Origin: Saprospira grandis DSM 2844
GTDB taxonomy: Bacteria > Bacteroidota > Bacteroidia > Chitinophagales > Saprospiraceae
NCBI RefSeq assembly: GCF_000275825.1
Contig: NZ_JH719942.1
Coordinates: forward strand, 4,059,796-4,123,795
Length of the DNA stretch: 64,000 nucleotides
Reading direction: 5' to 3'
Shown here: in pieces, positions 26,167 to 34,745 of the stretch
Layout of the letters: each line of letters begins with the position of its first letter
Position numbering within the stretch: position 1 is the first letter of the stretch
Program-made: the position numbers and the translations under genes
The notes under the pieces: model-generated
Seen by the model: the letters and a program-made list of their open reading frames with translations, nothing else
What the model was told of the DNA's origin: nothing
Database searches by the model: none

Positions 26167-26241
26167 TTGGTAAAAGATATAATGAACTTCTGCGGCCTTG
26201 AGCCTTTGGAAGTTCGATGTGTAAAAAATAGGTATAGGCGC

Positions 26242-26249
26242 CAAAGCTA
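26242..26249 (-). promoter_or_regulatory. possible promoter -7 box for thrS
   Basis: On the minus strand the sequence reads TAGCTTTG, matching TAnnTTTG, about 75 bases before the thrS start. A TTG at the expected upstream distance was not found, so support is partial. Confidence 0.4.
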
Positions 26250-26291
26250 AGTTTTTTTGTGCAGTTGTCTAGTTTTGGACCTAGATAATTC

Positions 26292-26299
26292 TATTTTTG
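26292..26299 (+). promoter_or_regulatory. possible promoter -7 box for the polysaccharide locus
   Basis: TATTTTTG fits TAnnTTTG and lies 31 bases before the first glycosyltransferase start. TTG at 24 bases upstream is further than the usual 19-21. Confidence 0.4.
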
Positions 26300-26330
26300 C
26301 CCTATGATTTGAAAATTCATTTAAAGCAAA

Positions 26331-27260
26331 ATGCCAAATACCTCCCTTGTAGATGTCTGCATGATTACCTATGCGCATGAGCCTTTTTTAAGGCAGGCCA
26401 TAGAGAGTATCTTAATGCAGAAAACTGATTTCTCCTTTCGGTTAGTTATTGGAGAAGACTGTAGTCCCGACAACAGCCGAGCGATTTGTGAGGAATACGC
26501 CCAAGCTCATCCGGAGCAAGTTGTTTTACTCCCTTCTGATAAGAACTGGGGGGCGATTCCCAATTTTGAGCGAACCATTGCGGCCTGTACGGCCCCTTAT
26601 ATTGCCTTTTGTGAGGGGGATGACTATTGGACCGACCCACATAAGTTGCAAAAACAATGGGCTTTATTGGAGGCTAACAAAGCGGCCATTTTATGTTTTC
26701 ATGAGGTACAGTTTTTAGAAAATGGGGCCTTTCGCCCTTTGGTCCAACCTTTTGAGGAGGGACAACTTTTGGGCTTTTTTGATCTTTTTGATCGTCATAT
26801 TGTGCCCAACACCTCTACGGTCATGGTTCGCAAGCCCAAGGAAGCCCCCAAGCGCTTTGCAGAGGTATTCAACGGAGACACCCTTTACTTCTACTATGCG
26901 CTTAATTTTGGAAAGGCTTTATTTAGCCGAAGCATTTTGCCTTCTACCTATCGTTTGCATGCTGGCGGAATTTTCTCTAGCCTGGCCCAATTTGGTCGCC
27001 GAGAAAAGGCCCTAAAAACCTACCGTATTTTGGCCCAAAACATGCAGAGCGAGGCCAAAAAACAAGCGGTGGAAGCCCTCTTGCTGCAACTTTATCGAGA
27101 ATACCTTATCTTGGCCCTCAAAGAAAAAGCTTTGGGCGAATACCTGAAGAAGAAATGGGCTTATTTTGGTTTTGCCTTTAGTCTAGGGCAATACAAGGCC
27201 CCTTGGCTTCATTTAAAAGACCTACTTTACCACCTTAGCCTTTATTTTAAAAGAAAGTAA
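26331..27260 (+). CDS. glycosyltransferase family 2
   Basis: A 309-residue inverting glycosyltransferase with a GT-A fold at the N-terminus: VDVCMITYAHEPFLRQAIESI begins the nucleotide-sugar binding region, VIGEDCSPDNSR follows, and the CEGDDYW motif near residue 97 supplies the metal-binding DxD-like acidic residues. The C-terminal third is helical with basic residues near the end, suiting membrane association. It is the first gene of the surface-polysaccharide locus. Its stop codon overlaps the start codon of the ABC permease gene by one base (TAATG), so the two are translationally coupled. Sugar specificity cannot be read from sequence. Confidence 0.9.
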   Translation: MPNTSLVDVCMITYAHEPFLRQAIESILMQKTDFSFRLVIGEDCSPDNSRAICEEYAQAHPEQVVLLPSDKNWGAIPNFERTIAACTAPYIAFCEGDDYWTDPHKLQKQWALLEANKAAILCFHEVQFLENGAFRPLVQPFEEGQLLGFFDLFDRHIVPNTSTVMVRKPKEAPKRFAEVFNGDTLYFYYALNFGKALFSRSILPSTYRLHAGGIFSSLAQFGRREKALKTYRILAQNMQSEAKKQAVEALLLQLYREYLILALKEKALGEYLKKKWAYFGFAFSLGQYKAPWLHLKDLLYHLSLYFKRK

Positions 27261-28114
27261 TGAAAGAAACAGAAGAAAACTGGAGCTTAGTGATTGGCCC
27301 CAAACGCTCGCTTTGGTCCCTAGATTTGGCCGAGCTTTGGCAATATCGCGATTTGCTACAGATGTTTGTTCGCAGAGATGTAGTGACCGTTTATAAACAG
27401 ACGGTATTGGGGCCGATCTGGTTTTTTGTGCAGCCCATTATGACCATGTTGGTCTATGTGGTCATTTTTGGCAATATCGCAGGGCTACCCACAGATGATA
27501 TTCCACAGCCGCTCTTTTATTTGTCGGGCATTATTATCTGGAATTATTTTTCAGATTGTTTTATGCAAACCTCCGATACCTTTTCGCTCAATCAGGATAT
27601 GTTTGGCAAGGTCTATTTTCCCCGCCTCATTATGCCGCTTTCTAAGGTGGTGGCTGGTCTGATTAAGTTTGCCATTCAATTTGTGCTCTTTTTGGTTGTC
27701 TATGCCTACTTTTTTATCAAAGGAGTAGATTTGGCGCCCAATGCGGCCTTGGCTTTGGTGCCTGTTTATATTCTCCTTATGGGGGCCTTGGGTTTGGGCT
27801 TTGGGCTTATTTTTACTTCGCTAACCACCAAATACCGCGACCTTAAGTTTTTGGTCCAATTTGGTGTGCAGCTACTAATGTATGCCAGCCCGATCATTTA
27901 CCCCATGAGTATGATTGATCAGCCTTTGCTCAAAAAAGCCATTTATTACAATCCTTTGGCCCAAGTTATTGAGGGCTTTAAATATGCTTTTTTGGGCCGT
28001 GGCGAACTGACTTGGGCGGGCTTTGCCTATGCCGCCATTTTCGCTTTGGTGGTCCTTTTTCTAGGCGTTTTTATCTTTAACAAGACAGAACGCAGTTTTA
28101 TGGATACGGTTTAG
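27260..28114 (+). CDS. polysaccharide ABC transporter permease, Wzm-like
   Basis: A 284-residue ABC-2 type membrane protein with six hydrophobic segments. The N-terminal cytoplasmic part LWQYRDLLQMFVRRDVVTVYKQTVLGPIWFFVQP is the classic Wzm/KpsM/TagG start, and MYASPIIYPMSMI and YNPLAQVIEGFKYAFLG near the C-terminus are also typical. It should form the channel that exports a lipid-linked O-antigen or capsule chain across the inner membrane, powered by the ATPase encoded 376 bases downstream. Two head-to-head GC-rich hairpin elements lie between the two subunit genes, which is unusual for obligate partners. Confidence 0.93.
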   Translation: MKETEENWSLVIGPKRSLWSLDLAELWQYRDLLQMFVRRDVVTVYKQTVLGPIWFFVQPIMTMLVYVVIFGNIAGLPTDDIPQPLFYLSGIIIWNYFSDCFMQTSDTFSLNQDMFGKVYFPRLIMPLSKVVAGLIKFAIQFVLFLVVYAYFFIKGVDLAPNAALALVPVYILLMGALGLGFGLIFTSLTTKYRDLKFLVQFGVQLLMYASPIIYPMSMIDQPLLKKAIYYNPLAQVIEGFKYAFLGRGELTWAGFAYAAIFALVVLFLGVFIFNKTERSFMDTV

Positions 28115-28278
28115 GGGCTTGCGGGCTTTGCCCGCCGGGCCCCTTCAGGGCTCGCAGGTCTGCTCGGCCGTTATTCCCTTCGGTCATCGAACTGCGGCTT
28201 TCAGCCTTGTTGTCGCCGCTTTCAGCGGCTTGGTCTGGCCCTACGGCCCCCCCATTCCGGGCCCCTAAGCCGCTCATC
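28113..28278 (+). repeat. GC-rich modular hairpin element, copy 10
   Basis: Forward copy starting at the stop codon of the permease gene. Stems are GCGGGC-TTT-GCCCGC and GCCGCT-TTC-AGCGGC, and the core runs into CTCGGCCG. Paired head-to-head with copy 11. Confidence 0.82.
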
Positions 28279-28315
28279 GGACCCCATAGCTTTGGGCGGT
28301 AGGGCCAGGCACTCC

Positions 28316-28452
28316 TTGGCCTAGCGATGTGAAAGGGTGGCGCAAAGCGCCAGACCCAGCAAAAAACTTGTTTTTTTGCGCAGGGCCGAGCAGGCATGCG
28401 AGCCCTGAAACGTAGCGCCGCAAGGCCGCAGGCCGCAGCGGAGGCCCCAAAA
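28316..28452 (-). repeat. GC-rich modular hairpin element, copy 11
   Basis: Reverse subtype B copy. Stems are GCGC-AAA-GCGC, GCAAAAAAC-TT-GTTTTTTTGC and CGGCC-GCA-GGCCG. Outer end GGAGGCCCCAAAA, 38 bases before the Wzt gene. Confidence 0.86.
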
Positions 28453-28490
28453 AAAATAAAATTAACAACTATCTGCTTTAAAATACAGTC

Positions 28491-29777
28491 ATGTCAAAAA
28501 TAGCCTTAAGTGTAGAAAACCTCTCTAAGCAATATCGTTTGGGTGAAATTGGAACGGGCACGATTTCCCATGATTTGAACCGTTGGTGGGCCAAAATGCG
28601 GGGAAAAGAAGATCCATTTTCTTTGGTGGGCCAAGAAAATGACCGGAGCAAAAAGGCCGAATCTGATTTTGTTTGGGCCCTGAGAGATATCAATTTCAAG
28701 GTAGAACAGGGTGAAGTATTGGGCATTATTGGTAAAAATGGAGCGGGAAAATCAACCTTGCTCAAGCTCATTTCTAGAATTACCGCCCCCAGCCAAGGTT
28801 TTATTAAAGCCAAGGGCAGAATTGCCTCTTTGTTGGAGGTGGGAACGGGCATGCACCCCGAAATGACCGCCAGAGAAAATATTTTCCTCAATGGGGCCAT
28901 TATGGGCATGACCAAAAAGGAAATTCGCCGCAAATTTGATGAAATTGTAGATTTTGCCGGCTGTGCCATGTATATAGATACCCCCGTTAAGCGCTATTCT
29001 TCGGGTATGCGGGTGCGCTTGGGCTTTGCCGTTGCCGCCTTTTTAGAGCCCGAAATCTTAATTGTAGATGAGGTTTTGGCCGTGGGCGACGCCGAATTTC
29101 AGAAAAAGGCGGTGGGTAAAATGAAAGATGTGAGTAGTGGCGAAGGGCGGACCGTTTTGTTTGTGAGCCATAATATGGGCAGTGTTCGGGCGCTTTGCAA
29201 CAAAGGTTTGGTGCTCAAAAATGGTAAAATGCAATTTCAGGGAACGGCAGATGCGGCGGTACAAAACTATTTGGACAACTACGTGGAAGAAAATCGAGAA
29301 ATTGAATGGTCCAGAGAAGAAGCACCAGGCACGCATGAAGTCAAGCTGCTTTCGGCCAAGGTGAAAAAAGCAGGCGCCAGCAGCAGCCGAGAAATGATTG
29401 AGCAAGGCGATGCGGTAGAGCTCGACTTTGTCATTGAGAAATTGACCGAGGGCGAAGAGCAGGTAGATTTTACCTTTCATTTTTATGATGAGATGAACAA
29501 TTTTGTTTTTATGGCCAGCTCTGCTTTGCAAAATGATATTCCTAAGTCGGGCAAGGGCCTATTGCATTATAAAGCCAGCATTCCAGCCAACCTTCTACAT
29601 GAGGGAAATTATAGTTTGGACAAGATTTTCATTGTCAAAAATAAAGCAAGCCTGCTTTATCGTCATGGCAGCAGCCTCAACTTTGAGGTCGTTCGGAAGA
29701 TCTCTGGTTTTGGTTGGCAGGGCGCTAAAGAGGGGGTAGTCAAACCAGATATTCACTGGAGTTTAGAGCAACTATAA
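28491..29777 (+). CDS. polysaccharide ABC transporter ATP-binding protein, Wzt-like
   Basis: A 428-residue ATPase subunit. Walker A GKNGAGKST at 81-89, the LLEVGTGMHPEMTARENIFLNG region typical of O-antigen exporters at 114-134, signature YSSGM at 169-173, Walker B EILIVDEVLAVGD at 188-200 and the switch SHNMG at 226-230. Residues 265-428 form a Wzt C-terminal beta-sandwich domain (VELDFVIEKL, VDFTFHFYDEMNNFVFMAS, GNYSLDKIFI), which in the E. coli O9a system recognises the modified end of the glycan and couples termination to export. The presence of this domain suggests that the exported chain carries a specific cap. Partner of the upstream permease. Confidence 0.94.
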   Translation: MSKIALSVENLSKQYRLGEIGTGTISHDLNRWWAKMRGKEDPFSLVGQENDRSKKAESDFVWALRDINFKVEQGEVLGIIGKNGAGKSTLLKLISRITAPSQGFIKAKGRIASLLEVGTGMHPEMTARENIFLNGAIMGMTKKEIRRKFDEIVDFAGCAMYIDTPVKRYSSGMRVRLGFAVAAFLEPEILIVDEVLAVGDAEFQKKAVGKMKDVSSGEGRTVLFVSHNMGSVRALCNKGLVLKNGKMQFQGTADAAVQNYLDNYVEENREIEWSREEAPGTHEVKLLSAKVKKAGASSSREMIEQGDAVELDFVIEKLTEGEEQVDFTFHFYDEMNNFVFMASSALQNDIPKSGKGLLHYKASIPANLLHEGNYSLDKIFIVKNKASLLYRHGSSLNFEVVRKISGFGWQGAKEGVVKPDIHWSLEQL

Positions 29778-29795
29778 TTTAGATTTCCATTTCCT

Positions 29796-30578
29796 ATGAA
29801 GATATTTGTAACCAATTTAGATGACCAAGGCGATAGAAAGAAACACATGGTCCAGCAAATGAAAAAGCTGGGACTCAACTTTGAGTTTATTCCTTGCATT
29901 GATGGAAGAAGTTGGACTGCAGATGAAGTTAGCCCTCTAGTCAGTCCAGAATTTTTCAGAATGTATAAAAAGTACCAATGGCTCTCTAATGGTGCAATAG
30001 CTGTCTCTCTAACTCATTTGCAGAACATTTACCAAAAAATGATAGATGAGGATATTGATTATGCTTTGGTACTAGAAGACGATATTCTTCTAAATCCCGA
30101 TATTAAAAACCTTCTCCCCAAAATCGAAAAACAACTCAAGGAAGAGCCCATTAACGACATTTTACTCCTCTGTAAACAACTAAATCAAGAGTTAACGCTG
30201 TCTAAAAAGAAAAGCATTTCCCTCGATGACAAATATGCTACTTATATCTTAGACCCGGACAACCTAAAACATATTAGCTCAGGAGCAGCCTATATTATCA
30301 ATAAACAACTTGCGCAGAAATTTATTGAGGATCAACAACCCCTGAATGCCGTTATGGATTGGTGGGAGTCTCATATCGAAAATAAGACGGTTAAACAATT
30401 GAGAGTAGTCTATCCCTTCTTAGTGACTACAGGCGAGTTTAGTAGTACCCTTGGCTATATTGACGATAAAAGCTTTAAAGGCAACCTAAAAAAAATGGCT
30501 AATTTCTTTCTAGGTGAAAACATTATTTCCTTTTTCAGAAAAAGAAGATCTAATAAGTCTGTAAAGATCACTAACTAA
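29796..30578 (+). CDS. glycosyltransferase family 25
   Basis: A 260-residue protein of the lipopolysaccharide GT25 type. It begins KIFVTNLDDQGDRKKHMVQQM, the family's N-terminal signature, with INPxxDGR-like FIPCIDGRSW near residue 35, then SLTHLQNIYQKMIDEDIDYALVLEDDILL where LEDDI supplies the acidic motif near residue 93. SSGAAYIINKQLAQKFIE matches the typical G.AYxxs..aA stretch. Neighbouring genes on both sides are glycosyltransferases or export genes. The gene is AT-richer than most of the window. A degenerate copy of its last 150 bases is found at 31618-31711. Confidence 0.88.
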   Translation: MKIFVTNLDDQGDRKKHMVQQMKKLGLNFEFIPCIDGRSWTADEVSPLVSPEFFRMYKKYQWLSNGAIAVSLTHLQNIYQKMIDEDIDYALVLEDDILLNPDIKNLLPKIEKQLKEEPINDILLLCKQLNQELTLSKKKSISLDDKYATYILDPDNLKHISSGAAYIINKQLAQKFIEDQQPLNAVMDWWESHIENKTVKQLRVVYPFLVTTGEFSSTLGYIDDKSFKGNLKKMANFFLGENIISFFRKRRSNKSVKITN

Positions 30579-30579
30579 A

Positions 30580-31545
30580 ATGGATAAATCCTTAATATCA
30601 GTTGTCCTCTCTGTTTATAATGCAGCCCCTTATCTGGAAGAATGTCTAAGCGCCTTAGCCAAGCAAACTTATTCCCCCATAGAGTTTTGGCTAGCCGATG
30701 ATGGCTCTAGCGATAACAGCCGAGCCATTCTAGACCGTTGGGCCGCCAAAGATAGTCGCTTTAAAACAGATCATAATGAAGAAAACCTAGGCAAGATAAA
30801 AACCATTAACCGCCTGCTTAAAGAAAAGGCAAATGGAGAATTTCTTTCCGTACATGATGCAGACGATTACTCAGCCCCCAATCGCTTTGAGCTGCAAATA
30901 AATTTCTTATTGGCCCATCCAACCTTTGGCTTTTGTGGAACCGCCTATGAGACAATTACGGCAAAAGGCCAGCGAATTGCAGTACATCAAAAAGAAAGCG
31001 ACCCCAAGATAATCAAAGCCCAAATCGCTCAGCACAATCAGTTTTGTGGGGCCACTATGATCTACCGAGCAAGCCTTTTCCAAAAAGTAGGGGGCTACCG
31101 CCAATTCTTTAACCGAATCGGCAATGAAGACTATGACCTTTCTTACAGAATGCTAGAGCTAGAACTAGGCGGTAACCTCCCCAATAACCTATATGCTTAT
31201 CGCCAACTCAATAACTCTTTTTCCAAAACCTTGAAGGCCGAAAATGCTATGGGCCACAAGCTGGTCCAATGGCTAGCCCAAGAGCGTAAAGAAAAAGGAC
31301 AAGATGCACTGCAATTAGAACAAGAAGAACGTGCAAGCGCTCAACTTCAGGAGCTCTGCCAACCGTATTACCAAGAAACAGATCTGCTTTATAGAGAGTA
31401 TGCTGCCGCCTATATGTATCAACAACTTTATCGTTCAGCATTCTATGCCGCCCTGCAATCCATAAAAATCAACCCTAAAAAATTGATTAACTATCGAACT
31501 GCTTTTTATATCTTACGCAAAGCTAATATTAAGCTTGTTTTTTAA
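30580..31545 (+). CDS. glycosyltransferase family 2, tandem copy 1
   Basis: A 321-residue GT2 enzyme: ISVVLSVYNAAPYLEECLSAL, then PIEFWLADDGSSDNSRAIL (UDP-sugar binding), VHDADDYSAPNRFELQ with the DxD-like motif near residue 92, and GGYRQFFNRIGNEDYDLSYR near 170-190 with the catalytic-base ED region. It starts one base after the stop of the GT25 gene. It is exactly the same length as the next glycosyltransferase and strongly similar along its whole length, which marks a recent tandem duplication. Acceptor and donor sugars are unknown. Confidence 0.92.
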   Translation: MDKSLISVVLSVYNAAPYLEECLSALAKQTYSPIEFWLADDGSSDNSRAILDRWAAKDSRFKTDHNEENLGKIKTINRLLKEKANGEFLSVHDADDYSAPNRFELQINFLLAHPTFGFCGTAYETITAKGQRIAVHQKESDPKIIKAQIAQHNQFCGATMIYRASLFQKVGGYRQFFNRIGNEDYDLSYRMLELELGGNLPNNLYAYRQLNNSFSKTLKAENAMGHKLVQWLAQERKEKGQDALQLEQEERASAQLQELCQPYYQETDLLYREYAAAYMYQQLYRSAFYAALQSIKINPKKLINYRTAFYILRKANIKLVF

Positions 31546-31617
31546 TTTTAACCACTTAGGTGTGCAGTGCAGCGAAGTTTAACTATAGATTCCCCTTCAT
31601 TAAGAGATAACAGGCTT

Positions 31618-31711
31618 GTTTAGTACTACCCTTGGCTATATTAACGATAAAAGCTTTAAAGTCAAGCTGAAAAATGGCTGATTTCTTTCTATGTAAAGAT
31701 AACTAACTAAA
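31618..31711 (+). pseudogene. remnant of the GT25 gene 3' end
   Basis: This stretch repeats the end of the GT25 gene (30433-30579) with point changes and an internal deletion of roughly 45-50 bases. Shared segments include ACCCTTGGCTATATT, ACGATAAAAGCTTTAAAG, and AACTAACTAAAATGGATAAA just before the next glycosyltransferase. It is the junction scar of the duplication that produced the second GT2 gene and may also supply its upstream translation signals. Confidence 0.88.
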
Positions 31712-32677
31712 ATGGATAAACCCTTAATATCAGTTGTACTCTCTGTTTATAATGCAGCCCCTTATCTTGAAGAATGCCTCGAATCTCTAGCTGCCCAAAC
31801 CTATAGCCCCATAGAATTTTGGTTAGCAGACGATGGTTCTAGCGATGACAGTCGCACTATTCTAGACCAATGGGCCGCCAAAGATCAACGCTTTAAAACA
31901 GATCACAACGATAAGAATATAGGTAAAATCAAAACGATTAACCGTTTGCTACTAGAGCGGGCAGAAGGAAAATACCTTTCTGTTCACGATGCAGATGACT
32001 ATTCCGCGCCCAATCGCTTTGAATTACAACTGCAGTTTTTAGAAGCTAAGCCCGACCACGGTTTATGTGGAACATTCTATACTAAAATATCAGATGATAA
32101 TAAAGTCTTGAGAAAGGAAAAGAAACATGTTTCGGCTGATGCTATTCGAGCAGAACTCAAAAATTTTAATCAGTTTTGTGGCCCAACTATGGTTTATCGA
32201 GCCGACTTGTTTAAACGCTTAGGAGGATATCGGCCATTTCTCAACCGAATTGGTAATGAAGACTACGATCTGTCTTATCGGGCCGCAGAACAAATGAAAT
32301 GCAGCAATATTCCCCATTTCCTATATTACTATAGACAATCTGAAAATTCGCTATCTAAAACCCTAAAGGCAGAAAATGCAGTTAGCCATAAATTGGTCCA
32401 ATGGCTAGCTTTAGAAAGAGCAGCAGAAGGAAAGGACGCCCTGCAAAAAAATGAAGTAGAACGATGTGTCGCCCAATTAGAAAAGCTTTGCCAACCCTAT
32501 AAAGAAGAACCAGATTTGCTCTGCCGCGAATATGCCGCAGGATATATGTATGAAAAGCTTTATCGCTCTGCCTTTTTTGCCGCCCTGCAATCCATAAAAA
32601 TCAACCCTAAAAAATTGATTAACTACCGAACTGCTTTTTATATCTTACGCAAAGCTAACTTTAACCTCTTGAACTAA
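31712..32677 (+). CDS. glycosyltransferase family 2, tandem copy 2
   Basis: A 321-residue paralogue of the preceding GT2. It keeps the same motifs (ISVVLSVYNAAPYLEECLESL, FWLADDGSSDDSRTIL, VHDADDYSAPNRFELQ, GGYRPFLNRIGNEDYDLSYR), while the region between about residues 115 and 150 has diverged most, as expected if the acceptor preference changed. The last 80 coding bases are almost identical to copy 1, with one base difference over the segment ending KINPKKLINYRTAFYILRKA. It follows the degenerate GT25 tail and precedes asnB by 5 bases. Confidence 0.92.
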   Translation: MDKPLISVVLSVYNAAPYLEECLESLAAQTYSPIEFWLADDGSSDDSRTILDQWAAKDQRFKTDHNDKNIGKIKTINRLLLERAEGKYLSVHDADDYSAPNRFELQLQFLEAKPDHGLCGTFYTKISDDNKVLRKEKKHVSADAIRAELKNFNQFCGPTMVYRADLFKRLGGYRPFLNRIGNEDYDLSYRAAEQMKCSNIPHFLYYYRQSENSLSKTLKAENAVSHKLVQWLALERAAEGKDALQKNEVERCVAQLEKLCQPYKEEPDLLCREYAAGYMYEKLYRSAFFAALQSIKINPKKLINYRTAFYILRKANFNLLN

Positions 32678-32682
32678 TTTTT

Positions 32683-34551
32683 ATGTGTGGTATCGCCGGA
32701 CAATTTAATCGCTCAGGCCAAGCTTTTTCTCCCGCCCAAAAGGAGCTTATCTTTAACGCCCTAGAAAGACGTGGCCCAGAGGCCAAAGGCGAAAAAGCGT
32801 TTGCTCTCCCCGCCGGACAATTAGAACTCTTCCACCGCCGCCTCTCTATTATCGAGCTCTCCGAAGAAGGCCAACAACCTATGCAATCCGCTAGTGGCCG
32901 CTGCTGGATTAGCTTCAATGGAGAAATCTATAATTATCAAGCTATCCGAACAGCACTAAGCCAAGAGTATGTCAAACTCAATACGCTGAGCGATACAGAG
33001 GTGATTATGGCCGCCTATGAACAATGGGGCCTGCAAAAAATGCTGGATAAGATTGATGGGATGTTCGCTTTTGCCCTTTTTGACCAAAAGGAAAACAAAT
33101 TGTTTTTGGTCCGCGACCGCCTAGGCAAAAAACCACTTTACTATAGCTGGACCGGCCAAGCGCTTTTTTTCTCTTCCGATATCCGCATCGTTAAGGCTCA
33201 ACTCCCCAATGCACAACTAGACCTCGCTAGCCTCGATTACTACCTCACGGAGCTATCAAGCCCTCAACCACATACGATCTGGCAAGAGATTAAACAAATT
33301 CCCCCCGCTCAAGTTCTTCAACTTCAGCTGGAAGGCGGATGCCCAAAATTGTCTACTTACTGGCGCCTGAAAAAGAAAGAACCCTTAGCTCTCAATTTAA
33401 AGGAGGCCCTAGACCAAAGCGAAAATATGCTCCGAAAAGCGATCCGCAAACGCTTAGTGAGTGATGTCCCTATCGCTTGCTTTCTAAGCGGTGGCGTAGA
33501 TTCTGGCCTGATTACGGCCCTGATGGCCGAAGAGTCAAGCCAAAGAGTCCCTAGCTTTACCATCGGCTTTGCCGAAGCAATCGATATGAACGAATTTGCA
33601 GAGGCCAAGGCCTTGGCCCAACGCTATGATTGCGATCATCACGAAATTGTAGTGGAAGATCAACTCTTCGATCAATTGGAGGGCCTGATGGATTATTTCG
33701 GTGAACCCTTTGCCGATGCCAGTATTTTGCCTTCTTCGCTGGTCTGCCAGGCGATATCTAAAGAATATAAGGTGGCCCTCTCCGGCGATGGAGGCGATGA
33801 GCTTTTTGGTGGCTATCCCGATTATGGCCTGGCGTTCAGAAGTAGCCAGTTTGCCAAAAAATATCCCAAAAATCAATATTTAGTTAGCCAATTAGATAAA
33901 ATAATGAGCCGACTAAAAGGCAAAAAGGAAAATATGGGCGCCTATTATGCCTACTTACAACTGCCCGCCGAAAAACGCCTCTTTCGACAAATGGGGTTCT
34001 GGTCCAAAGAGGCCCTATATACCCAAAAACAAGCCCCCAACGCCCAAAAACATTTACAAACAGTCTGGAACAATTTTGCAGGCTCAGGAACTGCGGTGGA
34101 CCAACTGATGCGCAGCTCCCTACAAACCCGCCTGCTCAACGATTATCTGCCGAAGGTGGACCGCGCCTCTATGTACCACTCCCTAGAGGTTCGCTCGCCT
34201 TTTCTCGATATCGATTTGCTCAATTTCGCTTTTAGCCTACCCGATGAACTTAAGTTTTACCAAAACCAAAATAAGTTTTTACTCAAGCAATTGGCCAAAA
34301 CCAAAATTGATCCCCAAATCTTAAATCGTCCCAAAAAAGGCTTTAGTATTCCTATCGGCGACTGGTTGCGCGGGGCCGCCAAAAGCTGGGGAGAAGAATT
34401 GCTCAACCAACTCAAAAAACGCCCTTATTTTCAAGCCCATTATCTCGATACAGTCTGGGAAAACCACCAAAAAGCAAGCAATAATGAGGATGCACTCCGC
34501 ATTTGGACTCTCCTCTGCTTCGAGCTTTGGGCCGAAAAACATCTGGATTAG
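32683..34551 (+). CDS. asnB: asparagine synthase-type amidotransferase
   Basis: A 622-residue glutamine-hydrolysing synthetase. Cys2 (MCGIAGQFN) is the N-terminal nucleophile of the glutaminase domain, with RGPEAKG and ISFNGEIYN further on; the synthetase domain has the ATP pyrophosphatase loop FLSGGVDSGL near residues 265-274, ALSGDGGDELFGGYPDY near 365 and LEVRSPFLDIDLLNFAFSLP near 503. In polysaccharide loci such AsnB homologues often amidate a uronic acid or modify an amino-sugar rather than make free asparagine (WbpS-like). Location among glycosyltransferases favours that reading, but free asparagine synthesis cannot be excluded. Start fixed by the required Cys2. Confidence 0.9.
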   Translation: MCGIAGQFNRSGQAFSPAQKELIFNALERRGPEAKGEKAFALPAGQLELFHRRLSIIELSEEGQQPMQSASGRCWISFNGEIYNYQAIRTALSQEYVKLNTLSDTEVIMAAYEQWGLQKMLDKIDGMFAFALFDQKENKLFLVRDRLGKKPLYYSWTGQALFFSSDIRIVKAQLPNAQLDLASLDYYLTELSSPQPHTIWQEIKQIPPAQVLQLQLEGGCPKLSTYWRLKKKEPLALNLKEALDQSENMLRKAIRKRLVSDVPIACFLSGGVDSGLITALMAEESSQRVPSFTIGFAEAIDMNEFAEAKALAQRYDCDHHEIVVEDQLFDQLEGLMDYFGEPFADASILPSSLVCQAISKEYKVALSGDGGDELFGGYPDYGLAFRSSQFAKKYPKNQYLVSQLDKIMSRLKGKKENMGAYYAYLQLPAEKRLFRQMGFWSKEALYTQKQAPNAQKHLQTVWNNFAGSGTAVDQLMRSSLQTRLLNDYLPKVDRASMYHSLEVRSPFLDIDLLNFAFSLPDELKFYQNQNKFLLKQLAKTKIDPQILNRPKKGFSIPIGDWLRGAAKSWGEELLNQLKKRPYFQAHYLDTVWENHQKASNNEDALRIWTLLCFELWAEKHLD

Positions 34552-34555
34552 GTTG

Positions 34556-34683
34556 TTTTGGGGCCTCCCTGCGCCCTCAAGGGCGCAGGGCGCTAGGTTG
34601 CGGGGCTCGCTATTCGCTCGGCCCTTCGCCAGCAAGCTGGCTCGGTCTGGCCCTCTGGGCCACCCCTCCACAGCGCTAGGCCA
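34556..34683 (+). repeat. GC-rich modular hairpin element, copy 12
   Basis: Forward subtype B copy beginning right after asnB. Stems are CCCTGCGCCC-TCAA-GGGCGCAGGG, GCCAGC-AA-GCTGGC and GGCCC-TCT-GGGCC. The core variant is CTCGCTATTCGCTCGGCCCT. Confidence 0.88.
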
Positions 34684-34745
34684 TTTGGCCTGCGGCCAAG
34701 GCGGCTTTGCCGCCTCCATTCTATACCTTTTGGACCATTTCAACT

